The position numbers were made by a program, and so were the translations under genes. From positions 124,001-188,000 of the forward strand of contig DASXPH010000085.1 of NCBI GenBank assembly GCA_036493735.1: a stretch of DNA of 64,000 nt. The letters run 5' to 3'. The notes beneath the pieces were generated by a model. That model did no database searches, had not been told where the DNA came from, and saw only the letters and a list, made by a program, of their open reading frames with translations. Shown piece by piece: positions 35,939 through 44,298 of the stretch (its first letter is position 1; each line of letters opens with the position of its first letter). The stretch is from AG2 sp036493735. Its GTDB lineage: Bacteria > Gemmatimonadota > Gemmatimonadetes > Gemmatimonadales > Gemmatimonadaceae.

Positions 35939-36532
35939 ATGATCGCACCAATAGCCATCACGCTCGAGGGTCATGGCGTGCGACTCGAGCCTCTGATGAC
36001 GGCGCATCGCGACGCCCTGACGACGGCGGCCACCGACGGGCGCCTCTGGGAGCTGTGGTTCACGTCGGTTCCTGCACCGAGCGACACGGCGAAGTACATC
36101 GACGACGCACTTGCCGGCCAGGAGGCCGGCCAGATGCTCCCCTGGGTCGTACGCGAACGCGAGTCCGGCACGATCATCGGCACCACGCGCTATCACGACA
36201 TCGTTCGCGCGATCGATCGCGTGGAGATCGGCTATACCTGGTACGCGCAACAATGGCAGCGCACGCATGTGAACACCGCGTGCAAGCTGCTGTTGTTGAC
36301 ACATGCGTTCGATACGCTGCACTGCGCGGTCGTGGGCCTGCGCACCGATCGGTTCAATTTTGCGTCGCAGCGGGCGATCGCGGCGCTCGGCGCTCGGCAG
36401 GACGGGATCCTTCGTCACCATCAGGCGCGGCGCGACGGGACGGCGCGCGACTCCGTGATGTTCAGCATTCTCGCCGCCGAGTGGGCCGATGTGCGACGCC
36501 ACCTCGAGCTGCGGCTCGCGCGGCATCAGTAG
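35939..36532 (+). CDS. GNAT acetyltransferase (RimJ/RimL-like)
   Basis: 197 residues. The GNAT core has VRLEPLMTAHRDAL at the start, PWVVRERESGTIIGTTRYHDI, VEIGYTWYAQQWQRTHVNTA (acetyl-CoA region, a loose match to the usual RxxGxG) and VGLRTDRFNFASQRAIAALGA. The best relatives are N-terminal or small-molecule acetyltransferases of the RimJ/RimL group. Cytoplasmic. It ends at a good intrinsic terminator (36545-36575). Confidence 0.85.
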   Translation: MIAPIAITLEGHGVRLEPLMTAHRDALTTAATDGRLWELWFTSVPAPSDTAKYIDDALAGQEAGQMLPWVVRERESGTIIGTTRYHDIVRAIDRVEIGYTWYAQQWQRTHVNTACKLLLLTHAFDTLHCAVVGLRTDRFNFASQRAIAALGARQDGILRHHQARRDGTARDSVMFSILAAEWADVRRHLELRLARHQ

Positions 36533-36882
36533 GAGCCTTGCCGCGGGCGAGCGCCGAGGGTCGGTCGCCCTTTTTGTCTCACTGTCTGCGCCGTTGTGTC
36601 CTCTGTGTCCCCATTCATCGCCGCTTCCTCTCTTTCTGGTTTAGAAAACTGGAATCGCGGACGGAAATTGGCGTGACGGCCTGAAACGTCGGGCAGTCGT
36701 TAGGATGACACCGTTATGCGCGATGTGGGCAGGTCCATGGCGTCCGGATCGTTTGCCCGAGCAGATTCACGACAGCTAAACGGATTGTGATCTGCGTTAT
36801 GGTTGACGCGACCGTTTTGTAGCATCGTGTTCCCCGTAGTTCCCACCTGATTCATCCCGTTCAGTTAACAGGAGAGCAACTC
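36533..36882. other. Intergenic region, 350 bases
   Basis: It holds the terminator of the GNAT gene (36545-36575), an AT-richer stretch around 36640-36660, one CGTTAGG heptamer at 36698, and a TTGACG at about 36803 that has no convincing -10 partner. An AACAGGAGAG ribosome site lies just before the ATG at 36883. No gene is supported. Confidence 0.55.
36545..36575 (+). terminator. Rho-independent terminator of the GNAT gene
   Basis: GGGCGA (36545-36550) pairs with TCGCCC (36565-36570), closing a 14-base loop, and is followed directly by TTTTT (36571-36575). It lies 12 bases after the stop. Confidence 0.65.
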
Positions 36883-37602
36883 ATGCGCGGCTCCATAGTC
36901 GTGCTAGCATTGGCCGTCACGCCGCTGTTCGCCCGCGTCTCGCAGGCGCAGCATCGCCCTCACTGGGTGAGACACGACATGCCGGCCGCGTCGCGTCACC
37001 ACGACGATGACGACAAGAAGTGCGAGGACCGCAAGCGTGGCAACCCGTCGCAGAACGGGTTGGATCACCGCGCCGATCCGCGCACGAAGGGCAACAAGGA
37101 CTGCAGCACCGGCAGCAACAGCGGTGGCAGCACCGGCGGTTCGACCGGCGGAACGACTGGTGGTACGACCGGTGGAACGACCGGTGGTACGACCGGCGGC
37201 TCGAGTGGAGATACGAGCGGCGGGTCGACTGGCGGTACGACGGACACTACCTCCACGCAACTCGGTACCACCTCGATTCAGGGCGCGCTGTTCTTCGACA
37301 TCGACCAGGATGGTTTCTTTGGTCCGGACGAAGTCGGCCTCGCTGGGTGGACGGTCCAGGTCTTCGGACCGATGAGCGCGTCGGCAGTAACTGATGGTAG
37401 TGGCGCGTACACCATCAGCGGTCTCACCGCCGGTACCTATACGGTGTGCGTCATGGCGCCCGCTGGCTGGACGCAGACCTCGCCGTCTGCGGGCACTGGC
37501 CCGACGTGCGCGAACGCGACGGTCGGTATGTCGCTCGATGCGCCGGCGCAGGTGGGTGATGTGATCTACACCGGCGTCGACTTCGGCTTCATCAGTAACT
37601 AA
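36883..37602 (+). CDS. Secreted SdrD-B-like protein with Gly/Thr repeat
   Basis: 239 residues. The signal peptide ends near VSQAQHR. A charged segment (HHDDDDKKCEDRKR) leads to a low-complexity run of about 40 residues built of STGG/TTGG units (nt 37126-37243). The C-terminal 110 residues form a prealbumin/SdrD-B-like domain: IQGALFFDIDQDGFFGPDEVG, GWTVQVFGP, GAYTISGLTAGTYTVCVMAP and VIYTGVDFGFI. Such domains are stalk modules of surface proteins; the DxDxDG pattern can bind calcium. It is followed by a strong terminator. Confidence 0.8.
   Translation: MRGSIVVLALAVTPLFARVSQAQHRPHWVRHDMPAASRHHDDDDKKCEDRKRGNPSQNGLDHRADPRTKGNKDCSTGSNSGGSTGGSTGGTTGGTTGGTTGGTTGGSSGDTSGGSTGGTTDTTSTQLGTTSIQGALFFDIDQDGFFGPDEVGLAGWTVQVFGPMSASAVTDGSGAYTISGLTAGTYTVCVMAPAGWTQTSPSAGTGPTCANATVGMSLDAPAQVGDVIYTGVDFGFISN
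37126..37243 (+). repeat. 12-base coding minisatellite
   Basis: About nine imperfect copies of a 12-base unit (consensus ACGACCGGTGGT) encode S/T-T-G-G. Substitutions are mostly third-base (GGT/GGC/GGA), so the tract looks old but may still vary in copy number. Confidence 0.8.
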
Positions 37603-37622
37603 CAGTCAGTTCAGTAAGGTCT

Positions 37623-37660
37623 CGAACGGGCTCGGCATCGCGCCGGGCCCGTTCGTATTT
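37623..37660 (+). terminator. Rho-independent terminator
   Basis: CGAACGGGC (37623-37631) pairs with GCCCGTTCG (37647-37655), 9 perfect pairs, and is followed by TATTTTA. It lies 20 bases after the stop of the SdrD-like gene. Confidence 0.75.
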
Positions 37661-37693
37661 TATGTCTGTTGCGTTCTCTCGGGAGGATACCGC

Positions 37694-38116
37694 ATGTCGG
37701 TCTTCGAACGCTCTCAGTCGGGTACGGTGCGCTCGCGATTGCGCGAGTTCATCAAGACCTTCTCCGGGGAGCCGCCGACCCCCGAAGAGAATCGCGTTCG
37801 CCTCGAGTTCATCCAACGGACGCGGAAGGAGCTGGCGGCGGGTCACGGCGATCTTCTGCGGGTGCTCGCACCGGCTGCCGCCGCCGACGCACTCGGCGAC
37901 CCGGAACGTATCGCGGCGTACGCCGAGTCCTTCGCCGCTGAAGCGATGCTCAGCGAAACCGCAGGGCACGTCGAGCGTGCGCAGGCGTTGCGTCGTCAAG
38001 CGCTCGTCATCGCGCAGGAAGCTCGCCGGCGCGCGCGCGCGCCCGACGCGGAGCTTGATGCGCTGATCGCGAACGAAGGCCGCTTGCGCGGCGCGGCGGC
38101 GCCTCGCGACGGCTGA
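37694..38116 (+). CDS. Hypothetical helical protein
   Basis: 140 residues, no signal peptide. It is almost fully alpha-helical by composition: NRVRLEFIQRTRKELAAGHG, LGDPERIAAYAESFAAEAML and HVERAQALRRQALVIAQEA. The middle Ala run (VLAPAAAADALGD) may be a turn. I do not recognise the family. GGGAGG lies upstream, though at a longer spacing (about 9 bases) than usual. It is followed by a small membrane protein 65 bases on. Confidence 0.6.
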   Translation: MSVFERSQSGTVRSRLREFIKTFSGEPPTPEENRVRLEFIQRTRKELAAGHGDLLRVLAPAAAADALGDPERIAAYAESFAAEAMLSETAGHVERAQALRRQALVIAQEARRRARAPDAELDALIANEGRLRGAAAPRDG

Positions 38117-38181
38117 GGCGCGGACTCGCCGCGACGGCCTCGGAGGTGCAGATTCCTTCCGAGAGATACTGGAGGCGCCTC

Positions 38182-38550
38182 ATGCCGGCGAGACTCGACG
38201 CTGCCAGTCGGTTCGGCCGTACGCTCGACGCCGTGGGCCTAACGAAGCTCCTCGGTGCCGCCGCAATGTATTTTGTTTGGCGCGGCTCGCCCATGTTCGC
38301 ACTCGGCGTCGTGCTCGCGATGCCAATCGTTGCTGCGGTCAGCGTACTCATTGCTCGTCTCGTTTACGGGGCGGCGACGGGACGCGCCGTTGGTCGCGGC
38401 GCATTGGATCCAGCGTATCGCTTCCCACCGGCGCGACTCGGGACGTCGAGTGACCGTACATTCCATGAGGACGTGACACCAATCCGGTATCGACACGTGC
38501 GATCGCCGAGCCGGGAGTGGTCCAGCGCCCTGCACCGTGGCAATCGTTAG
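38182..38550 (+). CDS. Small membrane protein
   Basis: 122 residues from ATG 38182, chosen because GGAGG lies 6 bases upstream. One or two hydrophobic segments are visible (about 20-35, LTKLLGAAAMYFVW, and about 38-62, MFALGVVLAMPIVAAVSVLI). The C-terminal 55 residues are polar and basic. I do not recognise the family; it may belong to the same operon as the helical protein before it. Confidence 0.55.
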   Translation: MPARLDAASRFGRTLDAVGLTKLLGAAAMYFVWRGSPMFALGVVLAMPIVAAVSVLIARLVYGAATGRAVGRGALDPAYRFPPARLGTSSDRTFHEDVTPIRYRHVRSPSREWSSALHRGNR

Positions 38551-38621
38551 GAGACGCTTCGGCGGCGGCGTTGTCTGACCCTCTCCGATCCACCCACCTC
38601 CAGCATCTCGAGGATGCTCGC

Positions 38622-39251
38622 GTGATCGATTCCGCCAGTCTTCCCGTCCTGAACGGATGGGAGAGCTTTTACGTCATCGTCGGATCGTCCGGCGCAGCGC
38701 TCACGGGCTTGATGTTCGTCGTCATCGCGATTGTCGCCGACTCACCTCAGGGCCAGGACGCGAGCGCCATCAAGGCGTTCGGCACTCCGACGATGGTTCA
38801 CTTTTGCGTGGCGCTACTTGTGGCGGCGGTCGTCAGCGCCCCATGGCATCGGATCTGGAGCGTGGCGGCGGCGATCACGGCCATTGGCCTGGGCGGCATC
38901 GCCTACGGCTGCGTGGTCATCGGCCAGGCCGTCAAGCAAACGCGCTACAAGCCGGTGTTCCAGGATTGGCTGTGGTACATGGCGCTTCCACTCGTAGCGC
39001 ACATCACGTACGTCATCGCCGGGCTCTTACTGCCTCGGCTCGCCGATGCCGCGCTCTTCTTCATCGGCACGGCCACCCTTCTGCTCCTGCTCATCGGCAT
39101 CCACAACGCCTGGGATACCGTTACCTACATCGCGATCGACATGCGCAAGGCGGCGACGCAGGGCTTGCCACATCCGCCGATTGCCGCGCCTGTCCCACCG
39201 ACCGCGGCACCGCCACCGGCCGCACCACCGCCCTCCGCCGCGCGGCGATGA
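38622..39251 (+). CDS. Membrane protein with five hydrophobic segments
   Basis: About 209 residues from GTG 38622, with GAGG 8 bases upstream. Hydrophobic segments: about 17-40 (FYVIVGSSGAALTGLMFVVI), 58-75 (VHFCVALLVAAVVSA), 82-105 (AAAITAIGLGGIAYGCVVIG), 122-140 and 145-165 (ALFFIGTATLLLLLIGIH). The C terminus is a Pro/Ala-rich tail (APVPPTAAPPPAAPPP) of about 25 residues. I do not recognise the family. Confidence 0.7.
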   Translation: MIDSASLPVLNGWESFYVIVGSSGAALTGLMFVVIAIVADSPQGQDASAIKAFGTPTMVHFCVALLVAAVVSAPWHRIWSVAAAITAIGLGGIAYGCVVIGQAVKQTRYKPVFQDWLWYMALPLVAHITYVIAGLLLPRLADAALFFIGTATLLLLLIGIHNAWDTVTYIAIDMRKAATQGLPHPPIAAPVPPTAAPPPAAPPPSAARR

Positions 39252-39299
39252 CGACGGGGCGCGGTCTCACGCCGGCGGAACGACCTCGTTAGGCACCCG

Positions 39300-39677
39300 T
39301 CAGCGTAATGGAACGTCGACGGCTCCGAAATCCGACCGTTGATTCGTTCCGCTGGGGCTGATGGTCAATCGCCACTGCGAGAGGGTGGCGGTCGACTCGG
39401 ATTGCTCGTAGCCGGCGATCTGTGTATACGGCACATGCACGGCGCCGTGGGCCGGTACGTTGGGACAGGATGGACTCACGCACGCCGCGAAATCGGCCAG
39501 CGCCAGAAATTCCGGATTGGCGAGCATGTAATAGATCGGAACGGCATTCGGATTCTCGAGCGTGACCGCGGTGCCGTTACTCGACGGCCGCAGGGGCTGA
39601 TAGCTCGGATTCGTCGGCGAGTTGCAGGCGGACGAAGCGACGGCCGACACCAGCAGGAATGCTCGTGCGAGTCTCAT
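39300..39677 (-). CDS. Small lipoprotein of unknown function
   Basis: 125 residues from ATG 39677. The signal peptide ends VASSAC, so Cys18 is the likely lipidation site. The mature domain begins with SPTNPSYQPLRPSSNGTAVT and contains NPNAVPIYYMLANPEF and FAACVSPSCPNVPAHG, where the two Cys residues may pair. I do not recognise the family. It ends 48 bases from the convergent membrane-protein gene. Confidence 0.65.
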   Translation of the reverse strand: MRLARAFLLVSAVASSACNSPTNPSYQPLRPSSNGTAVTLENPNAVPIYYMLANPEFLALADFAACVSPSCPNVPAHGAVHVPYTQIAGYEQSESTATLSQWRLTISPSGTNQRSDFGAVDVPLR

Positions 39678-39801
39678 GACCCATCGAGTGTGATGACGAG
39701 TGCCTAACCCGCCTGATTGCCCTATGCGTCACCCATCTCGCGCGCTCGACCGAGCGCGAATGGCCAGGTATGTTCGTCGGCCGACCATTACAGGCGGACT
39801 A

Positions 39802-40278
39802 ATGGAAATGCATGGAACGACCGACAAGGGAACGGCCGCGAGCCTGCTGCTCAAGCTGTACGAGCTGCGCACCGAACCGACACTTCGGAAGGCACGCGCC
39901 TGGTTCGCATTCGAGTTTCATCCGGCATCGGCCAGGGACGTCCTCACTACCTGGCTGGGACCCGGCCACGAGAGCGCGCCGTATCGGATGGTGACGAGCT
40001 ATTGGGACATGGCCGCTTCGCTCGTGACCGAGGGCGCGATTCCCGCCGAGATGTTCAACGCCGCAAACACGGAGCACTTCGCGGTATACGCGAAGCTCCG
40101 GCCGTACCTTGGTGAAGTCCGTGCCGCGACCCGCTATCCAGACTACCTCACCCACGTGGAGCGATTGGTCACGTCGCCCCCCGACGCCGATTCGCGCATC
40201 GACATCTTCGATCGCTACATGCAACGGCAGCGAGCCCTTGCCGCAGAAGGGCGGCAGGCACCAGCCGATGGCAGCTAA
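39802..40278 (+). CDS. Hypothetical soluble protein, DUF4760-like
   Basis: 158 residues from ATG 39802; the frame is open upstream, but GGCGG lies just before this ATG. The sequence is helical: SLLLKLYELRTEPTLRKARAWFAFEFHPAS, YRMVTSYWDMAASLV and IPAEMFNAANTEHFAVYAKL. This pattern resembles DUF4760-type proteins, whose role is unknown; the assignment is tentative. The last 4 bases overlap the convergent coiled-coil gene. Confidence 0.6.
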   Translation: MEMHGTTDKGTAASLLLKLYELRTEPTLRKARAWFAFEFHPASARDVLTTWLGPGHESAPYRMVTSYWDMAASLVTEGAIPAEMFNAANTEHFAVYAKLRPYLGEVRAATRYPDYLTHVERLVTSPPDADSRIDIFDRYMQRQRALAAEGRQAPADGS

Positions 40279-40610
40279 GGCTCTTTTTTTCGCCGCGCTG
40301 CTTCGGCGATTTGCGCCGTCTTGGCGCGCAGCTCGGCGGCGCTCTGAGCCACTTCACGAGTCAGGTCGCTCGTGCGTTCCAGCTCACGCTCGCGCTCGCC
40401 GAGAGCGGCGCGCGTCGCACGCAGGCGCTCGCCGCCATCTTCGAGGGCTCGATCGGCTTCACGAAGACCTTCCTCCGCTTCGCGTTGGCGCGCTCGCGTC
40501 TGCGCGTCGTCTTCCGCCCTCACACGCGTCGCCTCCTCGGGCTCCTCGGTCTCGGCTGCCGCTTCTGCGGGGCTCTGCGTCTCGCGCCGATCGCCCGGAT
40601 TGTTCGTCAT
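40275..40610 (-). CDS. Short coiled-coil protein
   Basis: 111 residues, no Cys, highly charged (Glu, Arg, Ala). From residue about 25 on it is a continuous helix with heptad spacing (RQREAEEGLREADRALEDGG, RATRAALGERERELERTSDL, AELRAKTAQIAEAARRKKEP). It could be a structural or adaptor protein. I do not recognise the family; a high-GC shadow frame remains possible, but the composition and the GAGG before the ATG argue for a gene. Confidence 0.5.
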   Translation of the reverse strand: MTNNPGDRRETQSPAEAAAETEEPEEATRVRAEDDAQTRARQREAEEGLREADRALEDGGERLRATRAALGERERELERTSDLTREVAQSAAELRAKTAQIAEAARRKKEP

Positions 40611-40710
40611 GGTCGCGCCTCATTTGCCGGTATCCTCGGGCTCGATGGCTTGCAAACAGGGCGCCAACAACAGACCGTTAGGAGCCAAAACAATAGGAGA
40701 TGCCGGTGTG

Positions 40711-40899
40711 ATGGCAAACTATTGGTCGTTCCGGAAACTCGTCTTCGTGGCGCGGAGCCTGCGTCCACACAAGGGGTTGCACGGGATGATCGTGACCGGC
40801 CCCGACGACCACAGGTCGCGGTCGCGTGGTGTGTCACGTCCGTACTCGTGTGCACTGATGTGGTCCCTACCCGCGCGCATCGGTAGAGCCGGAGCATGA
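40711..40899 (+). CDS. Possible small ORF upstream of the histidine kinase (weak)
   Basis: 62 codons from ATG 40711, with AGGAG about 12 bases upstream. Its stop overlaps the kinase start as ATGA, the usual sign of translational coupling. The product (beginning MANYWSFRKLVFVARSLRPH) shows no clear domain and is unusually basic. It may be a leader ORF or only a chance frame in the 285-base gap between 40610 and 40896, in which nothing else was seen. Confidence 0.25.
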   Translation: MANYWSFRKLVFVARSLRPHKGLHGMIVTGPDDHRSRSRGVSRPYSCALMWSLPARIGRAGA

Positions 40900-42521
40900 G
40901 AGCACGAAAGGGCAATCCTGCCCAGCCGATGGACACGAACGATCAGGCGGATGTCCGCGCGAACAACGCGGGCGCACGCCACGATGCCGCGGCATTCATA
41001 GAGACCTCCGGCAACGCGGCGCCTATCGTGCCGTCATCGGGCCTCTACGGCTTGCTCGTCGAGAGCGTCCGTGACTACGCCATCTTCGCGCTCGATACGA
41101 CAGGCCACATTCTGAGCTGGAACCAGGGCGCGCAGCGGCTCAAGGGCTACACGGCCAGTGAGATCATCGGGCGCCATTTCTCCATCTTCTATCCGGCTGA
41201 GGACGTGGCTCGCGGCAAGACCTCGTGGGAGCTCGAGGTCGCGGAGCGCGAGGGTCGCTTCGAGGACGAGGGTTGGCGAATTCGAAAAGATGGCTCTCGA
41301 TTCTGGGCCAACGTCGTGATCACGGCGCTGTTCGACAAATCGGGTACTCTTGTCGGCTTCGGGAAGGTGACGAGAGATCTCACGGAACGGCGGGCGGCCG
41401 AAGAGGAGCTACGAGAGAGCGAAGAGCGTAACCGGCTGATCGTCCAGAGCGTGAAGGACTATGCCATCTTCATGCTGGACCCGACCGGTCATGTCGCGAC
41501 CTGGAATGAAGGGGCGCGCCGTATCAAGGGCTACGAGGCAAACGAGATCATTGGACGTCACTTCTCGACGTTCTATCCAGAGGAAGACATCGAGCGCGGA
41601 AAACCACCCTGGGAGCTCGAGGTCGCGACGCGTGAAGGGCGCTTCGAGGACGAGGGGTGGCGCATCAGGAAAGACGGATCGCAATTCTGGGCGAATGTCG
41701 TGATCACCGCGCTATTCAATCCGCAAGGTAAGCTCATCGGATTCACGAAAGTGACGCGCGACCTCACCGAGCGAAAGCAATCGGAAGAACGCGCCGTTCG
41801 CGACGCCAGTCGTCTCGCCGCCGTGGAAGCGGCCAGTCGGACGAAATCGGAGTTTCTCGCCACGATGAGTCACGAGCTGCGAACACCGCTCAATGCGATC
41901 GGTGGATACGCTGAGCTGATCGACATGGGCGTTGCCGGCCCGGTGACGGACGAACAACGATCGTACCTCGCGCGCATTCGTGGCAGCCAGCAGCATCTGC
42001 TCGCGATTATTAATGATCTGCTCAACTACAGTCGCACCGAGGCGGGGCAGGTCACGTACAACATCGAGCGCGTCGCGCTGCACGACGTCGTGGAGAGCGC
42101 GATCCCGATGATGCTGCCGCAGGCGACGACAAAGTCGATCACCCTTACCCACGGTCCATGCGACGACGAGGTCTGCGCGTGGGGAGATGGGCAGAAGATC
42201 GAGCAGATTGTATTGAACCTCCTGTCGAACGCGGTGAAGTTCACCCCGAATGGCGGACGGGTGACGATCTCCTGCGAGCAGAAGCAGATGGAGTCGCAGA
42301 TCATCGTGAGCGACACCGGCTCCGGCGTGCCGCCGGACAAGTACGAGGACATCTTCGAGCCGTTCGTCCAGCTCGGCCGGTCGCTGACGAGCCGCCAGGA
42401 GGGCACCGGACTGGGTCTGGCCATCAGCCGCGATCTCGCGCGCGCGATGCGTGGTGATCTCTCCGTGCGGAATGCGGAGAGCGGTGGAGCGGTCTTCACG
42501 CTCGTGCTGCCCAGCGCGTGA
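40896..42521 (+). CDS. Hybrid-free sensor histidine kinase with two tandem PAS domains
   Basis: 541 residues, no membrane segment, so cytoplasmic (ATG 40929 is an alternative start). Two PAS domains (about 50-160 and 175-290) are very alike, both with YAIF.LD..GH...WN.GA.R.KGY..EIIGRHFS.FYP and EDEGWRIRKDGS.FWANVVITALF. The HisKA domain carries the phosphorylated His in MSHELRTPLNAI (near residue 326). The ATPase domain has NLLSNAVKFTPNGG, DTGSGVPP and GTGLGLAISRDL. The PAS domains probably sense a small molecule or redox state. No response regulator adjoins it directly. The stop overlaps the next start (GTGA). Confidence 0.92.
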   Translation: MRARKGNPAQPMDTNDQADVRANNAGARHDAAAFIETSGNAAPIVPSSGLYGLLVESVRDYAIFALDTTGHILSWNQGAQRLKGYTASEIIGRHFSIFYPAEDVARGKTSWELEVAEREGRFEDEGWRIRKDGSRFWANVVITALFDKSGTLVGFGKVTRDLTERRAAEEELRESEERNRLIVQSVKDYAIFMLDPTGHVATWNEGARRIKGYEANEIIGRHFSTFYPEEDIERGKPPWELEVATREGRFEDEGWRIRKDGSQFWANVVITALFNPQGKLIGFTKVTRDLTERKQSEERAVRDASRLAAVEAASRTKSEFLATMSHELRTPLNAIGGYAELIDMGVAGPVTDEQRSYLARIRGSQQHLLAIINDLLNYSRTEAGQVTYNIERVALHDVVESAIPMMLPQATTKSITLTHGPCDDEVCAWGDGQKIEQIVLNLLSNAVKFTPNGGRVTISCEQKQMESQIIVSDTGSGVPPDKYEDIFEPFVQLGRSLTSRQEGTGLGLAISRDLARAMRGDLSVRNAESGGAVFTLVLPSA

Positions 42522-43288
42522 GCTCCGACCGACGGCGTCGTCTTCTGGTTAGCTGGAGCGGCGGCAAGGACAGCGCGCTCGCACTGGCCGCCATCGCTTC
42601 GGAACCGGACGTCTCGATCGTAGGGCTGCTTACGAGCATTACCCGCGGCTACGATCGTGTCAGCATTCACGGCGTGCGACGCCAGCTGCTCGAGGCACAG
42701 GCAGAGGCGCTGCGCCTGCCGCTCACCGAGATTCTGATCGAACCCGAATGCACAAACGAGGCATACGAGGCGGCCTTTCTCGATGCGACAAAGCGGGCCT
42801 GCGTGAGGTACGGCGATGTCGACGGCATCGTGTTCGGGGATCTATTCCTCGAGGACGTGCGGCGATACCGCGAGAGGTTACTGGCAGGGACCGGCCTTGC
42901 TCCGCTGTTCCCGCTCTGGGGCGAGCCGACCGATGTGCTCGCCGAACGCTGTCTCTCTTCAGGCATCGAGGCGCGTCTGGTGTGCGTGGACACGACCCAG
43001 CTCCCCGGGTCGTTCATCGGTCGCGCGTACGATCGCGCACTGCTCGCTGATATGCCGCCAGGCGTGGATCCCTGCGGCGAGCGCGGCGAGTTCCACACGT
43101 TTGTTTCATGGGCAGCCGGTTTCGGCGACCGGGTGGCCTATAGCGTCGGTGAAGTCGTCAGCCGCGGCGATCGGTTCGTCTACTGCGACTTGCTGCCCGC
43201 CGCGCCTAAAGGGGTGCGTCCGGTCGCGCCTCATCCAGAGGCCGGCGAAGCGACCCCGCAAGCGGCAATACTGCCTCTGCCGCGCTGA
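42518..43288 (+). CDS. Dph6-like PP-loop ATP-binding protein
   Basis: 256 residues from GTG 42518, overlapping the kinase stop by 4 bases. The PP-loop is SWSGGKDSALAL (residues about 12-23), binding ATP for adenylation. Further family marks are TRGYDRVSIHGVRRQLLEAQ, the EC-containing segment EILIEPECTNEAYE, and VDGIVFGDLFLEDVR. The archaeal/eukaryotic relative makes diphthamide on EF-2 with ammonia; bacteria lack diphthamide, so another amidation is implied. GEFHTFV matches the family's conserved C-terminal region. Confidence 0.85.
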   Translation: MSSDRRRRLLVSWSGGKDSALALAAIASEPDVSIVGLLTSITRGYDRVSIHGVRRQLLEAQAEALRLPLTEILIEPECTNEAYEAAFLDATKRACVRYGDVDGIVFGDLFLEDVRRYRERLLAGTGLAPLFPLWGEPTDVLAERCLSSGIEARLVCVDTTQLPGSFIGRAYDRALLADMPPGVDPCGERGEFHTFVSWAAGFGDRVAYSVGEVVSRGDRFVYCDLLPAAPKGVRPVAPHPEAGEATPQAAILPLPR

Positions 43289-43610
43289 CGACATCGGCAA
43301 CGGTGAAGGGGCGGCGTAGCACACGGCTCCAGTCGCCTCGCAACGGATCGATCGTTGCCCGTGCGAGCAGCACGATAGGCGCCTCGGGATGGCGCTCCTG
43401 CAGGACGACCATCACCTTCTCCGTCACCGAATTCTGGTCGGCAATGATGAGACCGATGGGCCCCCGTTCGGGCAGATCCGGAGCCACCTGCAGCGCCTCG
43501 ACGCCATCGCGCGTGCCGAGCGCGTCATAGCCCACCTCTCGGAGGGCCGCGCGCAATACGGCCCGGCGCCACTGATCTCGCATAACGACGAGGACACGCG
43601 GGCTGATCAT
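43206..43610 (-). CDS. Degenerate response-regulator receiver domain
   Basis: 134 residues from ATG 43610. The fold of a CheY-like receiver is suggested by RVLVVMRDQWRRAVLRAALR, GYDALGTRDGVEAL, IGLIIADQNSVTEK and WSRVLRRPFTVADVVSAAEA. Only some catalytic positions are kept: the acidic pair after the first strand is missing, an Asp is present at IIADQ, and the conserved Lys before Pro-Phe is Arg. It may therefore be a phosphorylation-independent pseudo-receiver. The 3' end overlaps the Dph6-like gene by 83 bases. Confidence 0.6.
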   Translation of the reverse strand: MISPRVLVVMRDQWRRAVLRAALREVGYDALGTRDGVEALQVAPDLPERGPIGLIIADQNSVTEKVMVVLQERHPEAPIVLLARATIDPLRGDWSRVLRRPFTVADVVSAAEAVLPLAGSLRRPLDEARPDAPL

Positions 43611-43636
43611 CCTTCCCTTCCTGCCTACTTTCCAAC

Positions 43637-44230
43637 ATGGCACCCAGCAATACTCCGTCCACGGAGCGGGAGAAGATGCTCCGCGGCGACCTGTACCTCG
43701 CGACGGATTCCGAGCTGGTCGCAGCACGCGTACGCGCGCGCCGACTCTGCGCGCGATTCAACAGCATGGATCCGGCGTACTTCGATGGAAAGCGTTCGCT
43801 GCTCCACGAACTGCTGGGCGGATGCGGTGCCGAAAGCTGGGTCGAGGCGCCCTTCTACTGTGACTACGGCAGCCAGATCAAGCTCGGCGCGGGCGTTTTC
43901 GTGAACTTCGGGGCGATCTTTCTCGATCCGACGTCGATCACAATCGGCGATCAGACGCAGCTCGGTCCGAACGTCCAGCTCCTCACTGCCGATCATCCCC
44001 GCGAGCCAAGGGAGCGCACGGCGGGTCCCGAGCTCGGTCGGCCGATCCAGATCGGTTCCCGAGTGTGGTTGGGCGGCGGGGTGATCGTGTGCCCGGGCGT
44101 GACGATCGGTGACGACACGACGATCGGCGCGGGAAGCGTGGTGGTGCGCGACATCCCCGCTGGTGTGATCGCGGCGGGCAATCCCTGTCGAGTCGTTAGG
44201 CAAGTGGAGGGCCTAGGGGCTAGACCATAG
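43637..44230 (+). CDS. Sugar O-acetyltransferase (maltose/galactoside acetyltransferase-like)
   Basis: 197 residues. The N-terminal domain has EREKMLRGDLYLATDSELVA and LFNSMDP-like text (RARRLCARFNSMDPAYFDG), typical of maltose/galactoside acetyltransferases. A left-handed beta helix follows (about 75-190), with hexapeptide turns such as IKLGAGVFVNFGAIFLD and VTIGDDTTIGAGSVVVRDIP. The catalytic His is in LLTADHPREP. It transfers acetyl from acetyl-CoA to a sugar hydroxyl. Cytoplasmic, trimeric in the family. Confidence 0.88.
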   Translation: MAPSNTPSTEREKMLRGDLYLATDSELVAARVRARRLCARFNSMDPAYFDGKRSLLHELLGGCGAESWVEAPFYCDYGSQIKLGAGVFVNFGAIFLDPTSITIGDQTQLGPNVQLLTADHPREPRERTAGPELGRPIQIGSRVWLGGGVIVCPGVTIGDDTTIGAGSVVVRDIPAGVIAAGNPCRVVRQVEGLGARP

Positions 44231-44298
44231 CTCGTCGACAGCGGGGGCGCCATATTGATCGCAGCAACGGTTGTTGGCGTCATTCGCCGACGACCTCC

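Noticed and set aside
36803..36832. Sigma-70 promoter before the SdrD-like gene
   Set aside because: TTGACG is present but no plausible -10 lies 16-18 bases downstream.
37126..37243. CRISPR-like repeat array
   Set aside because: The 12-base units are contiguous without spacers and encode a reading frame.
43611..43727. Longer N terminus for the degenerate receiver gene
   Set aside because: It would overlap the start of the divergent acetyltransferase gene and add an Arg/Pro/Trp-rich piece unlike a receiver.
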